Source of the DNA: Pedobacter ginsengisoli
Lineage (GTDB): Bacteria; Bacteroidota; Bacteroidia; Sphingobacteriales; Sphingobacteriaceae
DNA: 64,000 bases
NCBI RefSeq assembly: GCF_002736205.1
Contig: NZ_CP024091.1
Span: 682,001-746,000 of the forward strand
Direction of reading: 5' to 3'
Shown: piece after piece, positions 33,020-41,806 of the stretch
How the letters are laid out: each line of letters opens with the position of its first letter
How positions within the stretch are numbered: position 1 is the stretch's first letter
Translations under genes and position numbers: made by a program
Notes under the pieces: model-generated
Told to the model about the DNA's origin: nothing
The model's database searches: none
What the model saw: only the letters and a program-made list of their open reading frames with translations

Positions 33020-35089
33020 ATGGTAAAAGGAATTACGAAATTGTTTTTATTAGCAAGCTGTGGTTTGATTATTCTAATACCTGCTTTTGTTAACGCGCAA
33101 TCAAAAAAGAGCAATGCTGCAAAACCCAATATCATTTTTATCTTAACAGATGATCTGGGATATGGTGATCTGGGTGTATTTTTTCAGAATCAAAGAAGGG
33201 ATAAGGCAGATCCGAAACTGCCGTTTCAATTAACACCCAATCTGGATAAAATGGCCGCAGGCGGAGCCCAATTAACCAATCAGTACTGTAATGCGCCTGT
33301 TTGTGCACCATCAAGGGCATCGCTGTTAACAGGGGTTAATCAAGGCAATGCCAAGGTACGCGACAACCAGTTCGATAAACAAATAGAAAATAACCACACC
33401 CTTGCCACTGTTTTGAAAACTGCAGGATATGCTACCGCTGCGATTGGAAAATGGGGCTTGCAAGGCGAAACAAAAGATGAACCTAACTGGCCTGCGCATC
33501 CTCAAAAAAGGGGGTTCGATGATTTCTATGGCTATATGCGCCATGCTGATGGGCATGAGCACTATCCTTTTGAAGGAGTTTATAGGGGCAAAAAAGAAGT
33601 GTGGGATAATTATAAAAATGTAGCTCCCGATTTAAGTAAATGCTACACTACCGATTTATGGACTGCAAAGGCTAAGAAATGGATAGTTGATCATGAAACG
33701 GCTAAAGGACCCGAAAAACCTTTCTTTATGTTTCTGGCTTACGATTCTCCTCATGCCGTTTTAGAGCTACCTACACAGGCTTATCCTGAAGGCAAAGGCT
33801 TGAAAGGAGGTTTACAGTGGCTTGGAAACCCAGGTAATATGATAAACACTGCATCTGGTAAAGTAGATTCTTATGTGCACCCTGATTATAAAAATACGAA
33901 ATGGCCTGATACCTATAAACGATACGCTACTGCTACCCGAAGAATTGATGACGCAGTAGGGGATATCCTGCAGCTTTTAGAGGACCTGAAAATTTCAGAT
34001 AATACAATTGTTGTTTTTACTTCTGATAATGGTCCATCTATAGAATCGTATTTACCTGTCGGGTATGTACCCAACAGTCCACAGTTTTTTTCGAGTTATG
34101 GTCCGTTTGATGGGATAAAAAGGGACGTGTGGGAAGGAGGTTTAAGGATGCCTACACTGGTTGCCTGGGCGCAGCACATTCCTGCTGGCAAAGTAGTAGT
34201 ATCGCCAAGTATGCTATCAGACTGGATGGCGACTTTTGCAGATGTTGCAGGCATAAACGCACCGGCCCGAACAAATGGAGTATCATTGGTTCCATCTTTA
34301 ACCGGTAAAGGGAGCCAGGCAGAAAGTTTAATTTATTCCGAGTATTCTGAAGGTGGTAAAACACCCGATTTTAAAGAGTTTGAGGCCAGCAGAAGAGGTA
34401 GGAAAAGAGGACAGATGCAAATGATCCGTCTCGGAGATTTTGTTGGTGTACGTTATGATGTAAAATCAGCAGATGATGATTTTGAAATATATGATATTGT
34501 AAGCGATCCGAAGCAAACTACTAATCTGGCCTCAATACCTTCATGTAATGAACTGCAGGCGCAAATGAAAGCAAAATCGCTGCAGGTAAGAAAAGCTGAT
34601 CTTGAAGCCCCAAGACCATATGATAAGGCTGAAATTCCGGCAGTAGAAATTTTAGATAAAACATACACAGGGCTATCATGGAAGTTTTTTAAGGGCAATT
34701 TTCCATACGTAGTTTTAGAAACAGGATTAACTGAAGTTTCGAAAGGGGTGAGCAAACATTTAGGAAACGAGGTGCCAAAATCAAGCGGGGGTATGACTTT
34801 GTTAGAAGGTTTTATTAAGGTGCCTAATGATGGTGAGTATAGCTTTTCATTACAGGCCAGCGGAAAAGCCTACATGAGAATTCATGAGGCAGAGCTAATT
34901 GATGCAGATTTTGGTTACCAATCTGTAAGTCAGGAAACTGAGCGTGTCTATTTAAAAGCAGGCAACCATCCGGTAAAGATTTATTATTTGAGAGAAGCAG
35001 GTAAGGAACGCATACTTTCTTTAAAAATGAGATATAAAGATGGCGACTGGAAACCACTTAAAGGAACAGATTTTTTCTCTGTTAAATAA
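33020..35089 (+). CDS. Secreted Cys-type sulfatase with C-terminal PA14/CBM-like domain
   Basis: 689 residues. The signal segment LFLLASCGLIILIPAFVNAQ leads into an alkaline-phosphatase-fold sulfatase beginning PNIIFILTDDLGYGDLG (two metal-binding Asp). The active-site signature is CAPSRASLLTG, whose Cys must be converted to formylglycine. FTSDNGPS supplies further metal ligands. The last 100 residues (LLEGFIKVPNDGEYSFSL, LKAGNHPVKIYYLREAG) resemble a PA14-like carbohydrate-binding beta sandwich. The ATG at 33020 is chosen over a GTG at 32927, which precedes the -7 box. It probably removes sulfate from glycans; the maturation enzyme is not in this window. Confidence 0.88.
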   Translation: MVKGITKLFLLASCGLIILIPAFVNAQSKKSNAAKPNIIFILTDDLGYGDLGVFFQNQRRDKADPKLPFQLTPNLDKMAAGGAQLTNQYCNAPVCAPSRASLLTGVNQGNAKVRDNQFDKQIENNHTLATVLKTAGYATAAIGKWGLQGETKDEPNWPAHPQKRGFDDFYGYMRHADGHEHYPFEGVYRGKKEVWDNYKNVAPDLSKCYTTDLWTAKAKKWIVDHETAKGPEKPFFMFLAYDSPHAVLELPTQAYPEGKGLKGGLQWLGNPGNMINTASGKVDSYVHPDYKNTKWPDTYKRYATATRRIDDAVGDILQLLEDLKISDNTIVVFTSDNGPSIESYLPVGYVPNSPQFFSSYGPFDGIKRDVWEGGLRMPTLVAWAQHIPAGKVVVSPSMLSDWMATFADVAGINAPARTNGVSLVPSLTGKGSQAESLIYSEYSEGGKTPDFKEFEASRRGRKRGQMQMIRLGDFVGVRYDVKSADDDFEIYDIVSDPKQTTNLASIPSCNELQAQMKAKSLQVRKADLEAPRPYDKAEIPAVEILDKTYTGLSWKFFKGNFPYVVLETGLTEVSKGVSKHLGNEVPKSSGGMTLLEGFIKVPNDGEYSFSLQASGKAYMRIHEAELIDADFGYQSVSQETERVYLKAGNHPVKIYYLREAGKERILSLKMRYKDGDWKPLKGTDFFSVK

Positions 35090-35229
35090 TTTATTAACCG
35101 GATTTTCGGAGTTCGGAATAATATTCTAATTAAGATGAGAAAAAAGTATGTTTAAACTTTCATTTATTCAAAAAGATAATTACATTTGGGCTTACCCTTT
35201 CGGGGGTATGTTTTTCATAGGTAGATGTA

Positions 35230-35260
35230 GGGTCGAAATTAATTTTTCGGCCCTTTTTTG
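35230..35260 (+). terminator. Intrinsic terminator after the sulfatase
   Basis: 9-bp stem GGGTCGAAA/TTTCGGCCC (one G-T wobble), 6-nt loop, followed by TTTTTTG. It is about 140 nt after the sulfatase stop. The gap between holds no credible gene; the short open frame at 35148 runs across this hairpin. Confidence 0.65.
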
Positions 35261-35292
35261 TTTTCTAAGGTTCCCGTATCTTTATCTGCGTT

Positions 35293-35856
35293 ATGAGGAA
35301 GAAGAAAATTATTGTCGCAATTACTGGTGCCAGCGGATCTGTTTATGCTAAATTACTGTTAGATAGTTTGTTGCAATTGTCGGGTCAGATTGAGAAGGTA
35401 GGAGTAGTGATGTCTGACAATGCCAAAGAAGTGTGGCGCTTTGAACTTCAGAATCAGGATTACGAGAATTATCCTTTTACTTTTTATCCTAAAATGGATT
35501 TTAATGCACCATTTGCATCAGGATCGGCAAAGTTTGACACTATGATTATTATTCCATGTTCAATGGGCACTCTGGGCCGGATTGCACAAGGAATTTCTAA
35601 CGATTTAATTTCAAGAGCTGCAGATGTTGTATTAAAAGAGCGAAGAAAATTAATAGCAGTGGTTAGAGATACTCCTTTTAGCCTTATTCACATCAATAAT
35701 ATGAAAACGGTAACAGAGGCAGGGGGGATTATATGTCCGGCAAGCCCGTCTTTTTACTCCCTGCCTAAAACTATAGAAGAGGTTGCCCAAACAGTGGTAA
35801 GCCGTGTAATAGATCTTGCTGGGCTGGAGCAGGATAGTTATCGCTGGAATGAATAG
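35293..35856 (+). CDS. ubiX: UbiX-family flavin prenyltransferase
   Basis: 187 residues. The enzyme attaches a dimethylallyl unit to FMN to make prenylated FMN, the cofactor of UbiD decarboxylases. The FMN-binding start is VAITGASGSVYAKLLLDSL; further motifs are IIIPCSMGTLGRIAQGISNDLISRAADVVLKE and RKLIAVVRDTPFS. In organisms using futalosine (mqnC is at 17.4 kb) this family supplies the UbiD-like MqnL step and has been named MqnM. A TATCTTTA element at 35277-35284 precedes the ATG by 8 nt. It runs into mtaB with a 36-nt gap. Confidence 0.92.
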   Translation: MRKKKIIVAITGASGSVYAKLLLDSLLQLSGQIEKVGVVMSDNAKEVWRFELQNQDYENYPFTFYPKMDFNAPFASGSAKFDTMIIIPCSMGTLGRIAQGISNDLISRAADVVLKERRKLIAVVRDTPFSLIHINNMKTVTEAGGIICPASPSFYSLPKTIEEVAQTVVSRVIDLAGLEQDSYRWNE

Positions 35857-35864
35857 TTTTTTCC

Positions 35865-35872
35865 TATCTTTG
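35865..35872 (+). promoter_or_regulatory. -7 element TATCTTTG of mtaB
   Basis: Perfect TAnnTTTG followed by C; expected start near 35879, about 14 nt before the mtaB ATG. No TTG at ideal spacing. Confidence 0.45.
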
Positions 35873-35892
35873 CAGGCTGTTAGGAACACTGA

Positions 35893-37212
35893 ATGAAGAA
35901 GGTTGCATTTTATACACTAGGTTGTAAGTTGAATTTCTCTGAAACTTCAACAATAGGCAGGCTGTTTACTGATGCCGGATATAGCGTTGTTGATTTTACT
36001 GATGGGGCAGATGTATATGTAATAAATACCTGTTCTGTTACTGAACATGCTGATAAAAAATGCCGTAAGGTTGTAAAAGAGGCACTAAAGTACTCGCCTA
36101 ATGCCTATGTAACAATAGTGGGCTGCTATGCTCAGTTAAAGCCTGTTGAGATTGCCGAAATTGAAGGTGTTGATATGGTGCTTGGTGCTGCAGAGAAATT
36201 TAGGATTGTTGAGTATATTTCTGATCTTACCAAACAACCTAAAGCCGTTATTCATCAGCAAAACATAGAAAAAGTTAATCATAATTTTATTGCTGCCTAT
36301 TCAATAGGTGATAGAACACGTACATTTTTAAAAGTACAGGACGGTTGTGATTACCCATGCACCTATTGCACTATACCATTGGCACGTGGTGGCAGCAGAA
36401 GTGATACCATTGAAAATGTGGTAAATCGTGCTAAGCAAATTGCAGAAAGTGGTGTTAAAGAAATTGTACTTACAGGGGTAAACCTTGGCGATTTTGGAAT
36501 AAGAAACGGACAAAGAGAAGATAAATTCTTTGACCTGGTAAAAGCGCTTGATGAGGTTGAAGGAATAGAAAGAATAAGAATATCGTCTATCGAACCGAAC
36601 CTGTTAAGCAATGAAATTATTGAATTTGTGGCTACTTCTAAAAGATTTGTACCTCATTTTCATATCCCTCTGCAATCAGGATCTAATAAAATATTAGGTT
36701 TGATGCGCAGACGTTATCAAAGAGAACTTTATACAGAACGTGTAGCTAAAATTAAGGCATTAATACCTAATTGCTGTATCGGGGTTGATGTGATTGTTGG
36801 ATTTCCTGGCGAAACCCATGAAGATTTTCTGGATACTTATCAGTTCTTAAATGAGCTTGATGTTTCTTACCTGCATGTATTTACCTATTCTGAACGCGAG
36901 CAGACAGCTGCTGCTGAGATGAAAGGTGTTGTTGCAGGAAGTGCCAGGGCCGACAGGAGTAAAATGCTTCATATCCTTTCTGATAAAAAGAGGAGGGCCT
37001 TTTATCAATCTCAGATTGGTTCAGTTGGCGAAGTGCTTTTTGAAGACGATCAAAAGAACGGTTTTATGCATGGCTTTACTAAAAACTATGTAAAAGTTAA
37101 AGCTAAATATGATCCGGTAATGGTAAATGAAATCAAAACCGTAAAACTTATTGAGCTTACCGCCGATGGCGAAGTAGAAGTTGCCGAAACAGAAGAAGTT
37201 TTAGCGCATTAA
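35893..37212 (+). CDS. mtaB: tRNA N6-threonylcarbamoyladenosine(37) methylthiotransferase
   Basis: 439-residue radical-SAM methylthiotransferase that converts t6A37 to ms2t6A37 in tRNAs reading ANN codons. The N-terminal UPF0004 domain has Cys in TLGCKLN, INTCSVTEHAD and VGCYAQL (auxiliary cluster). The radical-SAM motif is DGCDYPCTYCTIPLARG. A C-terminal TRAM-like region follows (GEVLFEDDQKNGFMHGFTKNYVKV). The TLGCKLNFSE start distinguishes MtaB from MiaB and RimO. It is followed by lgt after 31 nt. Confidence 0.93.
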   Translation: MKKVAFYTLGCKLNFSETSTIGRLFTDAGYSVVDFTDGADVYVINTCSVTEHADKKCRKVVKEALKYSPNAYVTIVGCYAQLKPVEIAEIEGVDMVLGAAEKFRIVEYISDLTKQPKAVIHQQNIEKVNHNFIAAYSIGDRTRTFLKVQDGCDYPCTYCTIPLARGGSRSDTIENVVNRAKQIAESGVKEIVLTGVNLGDFGIRNGQREDKFFDLVKALDEVEGIERIRISSIEPNLLSNEIIEFVATSKRFVPHFHIPLQSGSNKILGLMRRRYQRELYTERVAKIKALIPNCCIGVDVIVGFPGETHEDFLDTYQFLNELDVSYLHVFTYSEREQTAAAEMKGVVAGSARADRSKMLHILSDKKRRAFYQSQIGSVGEVLFEDDQKNGFMHGFTKNYVKVKAKYDPVMVNEIKTVKLIELTADGEVEVAETEEVLAH

Positions 37213-37243
37213 TACTATATTCGCATAAAACTTTTTTGTACGT

Positions 37244-38398
37244 ATGTTTCCTACTGTATCTCATTTTTTAGAATACCTTTTCGGTATTCAGGTCCCGTTG
37301 CCGTTTAATACATTTGGTGTTTTTGTTGCTTTAGCTTTTATTGCAGGTTATTGGGCTTTTACTCAGGAATTTAAACGTAAAGAGGCTCTGGGTATTCTTC
37401 ATTCAATTAAAAAAACTGTTACTGTTGGTAAACCTGCTTCTACCACAGAGCTTGTTTATAATGGGATATTTGGTTTCCTTATTGGATATAAATTGGTTTA
37501 CGCACTGGTAAACTATCAGCTATTTGTTAGTGATGCCCAAACGGTTCTGCTTTCATTAAAAGGTAATATACTTGGAGGTTTGTTTTTTGCAGGTTTATTT
37601 GCTTACTGGGATTACAAAGAGAAAAATGCACATAAATTACCGAAGCCAAAAACTGTTGAAGTAACACAACATCCATACGAATTAATGGGCACCCTTATAG
37701 TTTGGGCTGCAGTATGGGGCTTTTTAGGAGCAAAGATATTCGACAATCTGGAGCATTGGGATTCGTTTGTGAAAGATCCTATTGGCAGTTTGTTGTCATT
37801 TAGTGGCCTTACGTTTTACGGTGGTTTAATTTGTGGCGGTGCCGCAGTACTATATATAGCCAGGAAAAATAATGTTAAAGTATTGCATATGCTTGATATT
37901 GGTGGGCCTGGGATGATGTTGGCGTACAGCGTAGGTAGAATTGGCTGCCACATGTCTGGCGATGGCGATTGGGGAATTCCTAATTTAAATGCCAAGCCAG
38001 TTTCATGGCTTCCGGATTGGTTATGGGCTTATACCTATCCAAATAACGTTGCTAACGAAGGAAATCCTATAGCGGGTTGTGTTGGCAGGTTCTGTAACGA
38101 ATTGCCTCAGCCAGTATACCCAACACCTATATACGAGGTAATTGTATGTTTTATATTGTTCCTGATCTTATGGAAGATCCGTGACCGCATTAAATCTCCG
38201 GGAATGATGTTTGGTATATATTTAATGTTAAATGGCCTTGAGCGCTTCTTTGTTGAATTGATCAGAGTAAACACTAAATATAATGTTGCCGGTATACATT
38301 TTACACAGGCAGAGTTAATTTCAAGTATCCTGTTTTTGTCTGGTTTGGCTCTTGTTCTGTATTCATATAAGAACAAAGAAAAACTGGCTAATTATTAA
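37244..38398 (+). CDS. lgt: Prolipoprotein diacylglyceryl transferase
   Basis: 384-residue inner-membrane enzyme that transfers diacylglyceryl from phosphatidylglycerol to the lipobox Cys of prolipoproteins. It has about seven hydrophobic segments. The signature is SVGRIGCHMSGDGDWG, the Bacteroidota variant of the Lgt GRxGN motif, and LERFFVELIRVN near the end fits the family. It is longer than the E. coli enzyme by about 90 residues, because of extra loops (for example WDYKEKNAHKLPKPKTVEV). Many lipoproteins in this window (for example at 41387, 52513, 54547, 57576) would be its substrates. It lies between mtaB and the IMPase gene. Confidence 0.92.
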   Translation: MFPTVSHFLEYLFGIQVPLPFNTFGVFVALAFIAGYWAFTQEFKRKEALGILHSIKKTVTVGKPASTTELVYNGIFGFLIGYKLVYALVNYQLFVSDAQTVLLSLKGNILGGLFFAGLFAYWDYKEKNAHKLPKPKTVEVTQHPYELMGTLIVWAAVWGFLGAKIFDNLEHWDSFVKDPIGSLLSFSGLTFYGGLICGGAAVLYIARKNNVKVLHMLDIGGPGMMLAYSVGRIGCHMSGDGDWGIPNLNAKPVSWLPDWLWAYTYPNNVANEGNPIAGCVGRFCNELPQPVYPTPIYEVIVCFILFLILWKIRDRIKSPGMMFGIYLMLNGLERFFVELIRVNTKYNVAGIHFTQAELISSILFLSGLALVLYSYKNKEKLANY

Positions 38399-38412
38399 AA
38401 TCTGTTTCTGAG

Positions 38413-39207
38413 TTGAATTACGAATTAATATGTTCTAAGGTAATTGCTGTTACCCGTTTAACAGGCAATTTTATAAGAAAAGAGTCGATGAACTTCGATG
38501 CAGGTGCTGTCGAGTTTAAAGGCTTAAATGATATGGTTTCTTATGTAGATAAGAATGCGGAGAAATTATTGGTTAGAAATTTAGCCAAACTGATTCCCGA
38601 AGCTGGTTTTACTACAGAAGAAGAAACGATAAACAGTAAAGGTGCTGTGTATAACTGGATCATAGATCCGTTAGATGGTACTACTAATTTTATTCACGGG
38701 GTTCCTACTTATTCTATAAGTATAGCCTTGTACGAAGAGGATAAGCCTGTTATTGGTGTGGTTTACGAGATAAACCGTGGAGAGATGTTTTATTCATATA
38801 AGGGTGGAGAAGCGTATTTAAATAATAAAGTGATCAGGGTTTCTCCAAGAACAGCCTTGTCGGATTGTCTGCTGGCTACCGGATTTCCTTATTATCAGTT
38901 TGAAAAGCAGGCGCAATACATGCAGCTGCTTGGAGAAATGATGCAGAAAACCCATGGTTTAAGACGTATAGGTTCAGCTGCGGTTGATTTGGCTTATGTT
39001 GCTTGCGGTAGGTTTGATGCTTTCTTTGAGTATAACCTTAACGCCTGGGATGTTGCGGCCGGAGCTTATCTGGTACAGCAAGCCGGAGGAAATATATTAA
39101 ACTTTACCGGAGGCAATGAATTTATTGAAGCAAGGGAAATTCTGGCTACAAATGGTTTGGTTGATGGTGAAATATTGGAGGCTATTAAGCGGAGTTTTAA
39201 TAGTTAA
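38413..39207 (+). CDS. Inositol monophosphatase-family protein (SuhB/IMPase)
   Basis: 264 residues. The metal-binding motif is WIIDPLDGTTNFIHGVP and the C-terminal one WDVAAGAYLVQQAGG; Glu residues in FTTEEET supply the third site. These Mg-dependent phosphatases hydrolyse inositol phosphates or related sugar phosphates. The start is a TTG at 38413: the next ATG (SMNFDAG) would remove the first conserved helix. The gene is 14 nt after lgt and ends with a strong terminator, so it closes the mtaB-lgt unit. The natural substrate is unclear in bacteria. Confidence 0.9.
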   Translation: MNYELICSKVIAVTRLTGNFIRKESMNFDAGAVEFKGLNDMVSYVDKNAEKLLVRNLAKLIPEAGFTTEEETINSKGAVYNWIIDPLDGTTNFIHGVPTYSISIALYEEDKPVIGVVYEINRGEMFYSYKGGEAYLNNKVIRVSPRTALSDCLLATGFPYYQFEKQAQYMQLLGEMMQKTHGLRRIGSAAVDLAYVACGRFDAFFEYNLNAWDVAAGAYLVQQAGGNILNFTGGNEFIEAREILATNGLVDGEILEAIKRSFNS

Positions 39208-39212
39208 AAAGA

Positions 39213-39267
39213 AAACAAAAAAGAAATGGCCTGTTTCATATTGAAACAGGCCATTTCTTTTTTGTTT
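39213..39267. terminator. Bidirectional terminator with a 26-bp perfect stem
   Basis: Arms 39213-39238 and 39242-39267 are exact reverse complements with a 3-nt loop TAT, flanked by A- and T-rich tracts. It lies between the convergent IMPase and NifU-like genes. The stem is the longest perfect one in the window. Confidence 0.85.
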
Positions 39268-39276
39268 GAACCGAGC

Positions 39277-39825
39277 TTACAAAGCTTCAGATACAACCTC
39301 TTTTACTTCGGGAACCATGCGCTGTAATAAGTTCTGGATTCCTGATTTTAAAGTAATGGTAGAAGAAGGACATCCGCTGCATGAACCTCTAAGTTCAACA
39401 GTTACTATTCCATCATCAAATGATTTGTAGCTAATGGCACCACCATCTTGTTCAACCGCAGGGCGAACATAATCGTGTAGAATTTGTTGTATCTTGATCT
39501 CAAGATCCGTTCCTTCAAAAGTAGGGGTCTCGTCAGTTTCTTCTTTAATTTTATATTCAGATTCAACAGCACCTTTAACAAATTCTTTAAGAATTGGTTC
39601 GATATCCGGCCATTCAACACCCTCTGTTTTTGTAATGGTTACAAAGTTACTTGCAAAAAAAACGCCATTAACAAAGTTGAACTTAAACAGTTCCTTTGCG
39701 AAAGGAGAGTGCTCAGCACTTTCTTTAGTTGCGAAATCCTCACTGCCATTGATCAATAATTTATTGACCATGAATTTCATTGTAGCAGGGTTAGGAGTTT
39801 GTTCAGTATATACGTTAATAGTCAT
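39277..39825 (-). CDS. NifU-like Fe-S scaffold/carrier protein (Nfu type)
   Basis: 182 residues. The N-terminal Nfu domain begins VYTEQTPNPATMKFMVNKLL; the C-terminal NifU-like domain has the cluster-binding CxxC in LRGSCSGCPSSTITLKSGIQNLL. It carries Fe-S clusters to client proteins and complements the isc genes at 2.2-4.4 kb. It is monocistronic on the minus strand with a TATTTTTG element at 39842-39849, 16 nt before the ATG. Confidence 0.92.
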   Translation of the reverse strand: MTINVYTEQTPNPATMKFMVNKLLINGSEDFATKESAEHSPFAKELFKFNFVNGVFFASNFVTITKTEGVEWPDIEPILKEFVKGAVESEYKIKEETDETPTFEGTDLEIKIQQILHDYVRPAVEQDGGAISYKSFDDGIVTVELRGSCSGCPSSTITLKSGIQNLLQRMVPEVKEVVSEAL

Positions 39826-39841
39826 TGTCTTATTTTTTCTA

Positions 39842-39849
39842 CAAAAATA
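39842..39849 (-). promoter_or_regulatory. -7 element TATTTTTG of the NifU-like gene
   Basis: Perfect TAnnTTTG on the minus strand, 16 nt before the start codon. No convincing TTG at -33. Confidence 0.4.
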
Positions 39850-39902
39850 AATAATTCACCGGTGCTAATTAAGGTATTGGTGTCTGTTTTAGGTCATTAA
39901 AT

Positions 39903-41249
39903 CTAAAATACGCCTGTATAGTTAAAAGGAGTTATTTTCTTTAATTCCTGTTTAATCTGATCATCCACATTTAAGCCATCAATAAAAGTTGCCATAGTAT
40001 CAGCAGTAATCTTCTGATTGGTGCGGGTAAGGTCTTTAAGCGCTTCGTATGGATTAGGATAGGCCTCTCTTCTAAGAACTGTTTGAATTGCTTCAGCAAC
40101 TACCGCCCAGTTGTTTTCAAGATCTGCCTCAATAGCCTCACTATTTAATAATAATTTGTTTAAGCCTCTTAATGTTGATGCAATAGCTATTGAAGTGTGG
40201 GCAATAGGCACACCTACATTTCTAAGCACTGTAGAATCTGTAAGGTCTCTTTGTAAACGTGAAATTGGCAATTTAGCAGCAAAAAATTCGAATAAAGCAT
40301 TTGCTATACCTGCATTACCCTCTGCATTTTCAAAATCAATAGGGTTTACTTTATGAGGCATTGCCGATGAGCCAACTTCGCCTTCCTTAATTTTTTGTTT
40401 AAAGTAATTTTTAGAAATGTAAGTCCAGATGTCTCTGTCCAGGTCAATAATAATGTTGTTTATTCTCTTTAAAGCATCGCATTGCGCAGCAAACTGATCG
40501 TAATGCTCAATTTGAGTAGTATATTGAGCACGCGAAAGGCCCAATATCTCATTTACAAAATTATTAGAGAAATCTACCCAGTTTACACCAGGATAGGCAA
40601 TATGGTGTGCATTAAAGTTACCCGTTGCGCCACCAAATTTTGCGCTGTTAGGGATGCTTTTTAAGCCGTTTAGCTGAACCTCTAAACGCTCTGCAAATAC
40701 CATAAACTCTTTACCAAGTTTAGTAGGTGATGCAGGCTGCCCATGGGTGTGGGCAAGTAAAGGTACGTCGTTCCATTCAGCAGCTAAGTCTTTTATTTTA
40801 GCAATCAGCTCAGTTATTTGAGGATAGTAAACCTCATTTAAAGCTAATTTAATGGTAAAAGGTATAGCAGTATTGTTAATGTCCTGAGATGTTAGGCCAA
40901 AATGGATAAATTCTTTATAAGCTTCGAGACCTAATTGATCAAATTGTTTTTTTATAAAATATTCAACCGCTTTAACGTCGTGGTTGGTGATTTTTTCAGT
41001 GTCTTTAATTTCCTGAGCATCGCTATCGTTAAACTGCTCATGAATTAAGCGTAATTTCCCGTAAATAGATTTGTCGAATTCTTTTAAACCTGGCAAGCCG
41101 GTTTCACAAAGTGCAATAAAGTATTCAATTTCTACAAATACTCTGTATTTTATTAATGCTGACTCTGAAAAATATTTAGAAAGGCTTTGCGTAGTGTTTC
41201 TATAACGACCATCAACAGGTGAAATGGCTTGAAGAGGAGATAAATTCAT
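39903..41249 (-). CDS. purB: Adenylosuccinate lyase
   Basis: 448-residue fumarase/aspartase-superfamily enzyme that cleaves SAICAR and adenylosuccinate in purine synthesis. The signature GSSAMPHKVNPIDFENAEGN holds the catalytic Ser loop. HTHGQPASPTKLGKE and LTSQDINNTA are further superfamily motifs. The length and the sequence SPLQAISPVDGRY at the start fit the E. coli-type PurB. It has a 137-nt upstream gap containing the terminator of the small lipoprotein gene. Confidence 0.95.
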   Translation of the reverse strand: MNLSPLQAISPVDGRYRNTTQSLSKYFSESALIKYRVFVEIEYFIALCETGLPGLKEFDKSIYGKLRLIHEQFNDSDAQEIKDTEKITNHDVKAVEYFIKKQFDQLGLEAYKEFIHFGLTSQDINNTAIPFTIKLALNEVYYPQITELIAKIKDLAAEWNDVPLLAHTHGQPASPTKLGKEFMVFAERLEVQLNGLKSIPNSAKFGGATGNFNAHHIAYPGVNWVDFSNNFVNEILGLSRAQYTTQIEHYDQFAAQCDALKRINNIIIDLDRDIWTYISKNYFKQKIKEGEVGSSAMPHKVNPIDFENAEGNAGIANALFEFFAAKLPISRLQRDLTDSTVLRNVGVPIAHTSIAIASTLRGLNKLLLNSEAIEADLENNWAVVAEAIQTVLRREAYPNPYEALKDLTRTNQKITADTMATFIDGLNVDDQIKQELKKITPFNYTGVF

Positions 41250-41337
41250 GAATTTGACTTGTTTTTACAAGCGCAAATGTAGCATTTATTAGCCTTTTAA
41301 TGAAGTAAGGTTGCTGAAAAGCAAAACTTTGGGTAAC

Positions 41338-41370
41338 AAAAAAGGCCTTGGAGATTCCAAAGCCTTTTTT
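41338..41370 (-). terminator. Terminator of the small lipoprotein gene
   Basis: 14-bp stem AAAAAAGGCCTTGG/CCAAAGCCTTTTTT with one mismatch and a 5-nt loop, 17 nt after the lipoprotein stop. It separates that gene from purB. Confidence 0.7.
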
Positions 41371-41386
41371 ATTTTTTAAATAATGA

Positions 41387-41599
41387 CTAGTGTTTAACTG
41401 AGTCAGTAGCAGTAGTAGTAGTAGTTACAGTTGTATCTTTTACAGCTGAATCAGTTACGTTAGTGTCAACTTGAGTAACAACAGTAGAAGAATCAGTTAC
41501 AGTAGTATCTGTAGATTCACCTTTTTTCTCAGAGTTACAAGCTGCTACTGATAAAGAGATTGCTAAAGCTAAAAAGCCAAATTTAAATGCGTTTTTCAT
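41387..41599 (-). CDS. Small Thr/Val/Asp-rich lipoprotein
   Basis: 70 residues. A signal peptide (MKNAFKFGFLALAISLS) ends in a lipobox VAAC. The mature 50 residues are almost only Thr, Asp, Val, Ser and Ala (TDTTVTDSSTVVTQVDTNVTDSAV), a low-complexity, extended surface peptide. No domain is recognised. It is monocistronic with a terminator and is divergent from the sigma factor gene. A GGGTTACC box on its own strand at 41657-41664 lies 58 nt upstream, so it is a possible target of that sigma factor. Confidence 0.8.
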   Translation of the reverse strand: MKNAFKFGFLALAISLSVAACNSEKKGESTDTTVTDSSTVVTQVDTNVTDSAVKDTTVTTTTTATDSVKH

Positions 41600-41656
41600 T
41601 CTAATTCTATTTTAAATAATTAATTAATTTTACACTTAATACAGCAAAGTTTAAAA

Positions 41657-41782
41657 GGTAACCCACCTAATTGAAAAAAAATAAAAAATATTTTAATCGT
41701 GGTTACTGGGTTACTCTTTATAATATTGCCGTATTAATGAAGAAATAAAAAAAGTATTTTTTTTTGTTATCATTGGGTTACC
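41657..41782. promoter_or_regulatory. Repeated GGGTTACC/GGTTAC boxes in the sigma-factor control region
   Basis: GGTAACCC at 41657-41664 (GGGTTACC on the minus strand), GGTTACT at 41701-41707, GGGTTACT at 41708-41715 and GGGTTACC at 41775-41782 lie between the small lipoprotein gene and the ECF sigma gene. The stretch has no TAnnTTTG box. The boxes could be -35-like elements of the ECF sigma factor or operator sites; orientation suits both divergent genes. Confidence 0.4.
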
Positions 41783-41806
41783 ATTCACGTTTAAATGTAT
41801 TAATTG

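Noticed and set aside
35148-35351. Open frame of 67 codons between sulfatase and ubiX
   Set aside because: It runs across the intrinsic terminator at 35230-35260 and overlaps the ubiX start in another frame; the translation is rich in Cys/Phe/Tyr with no family likeness.
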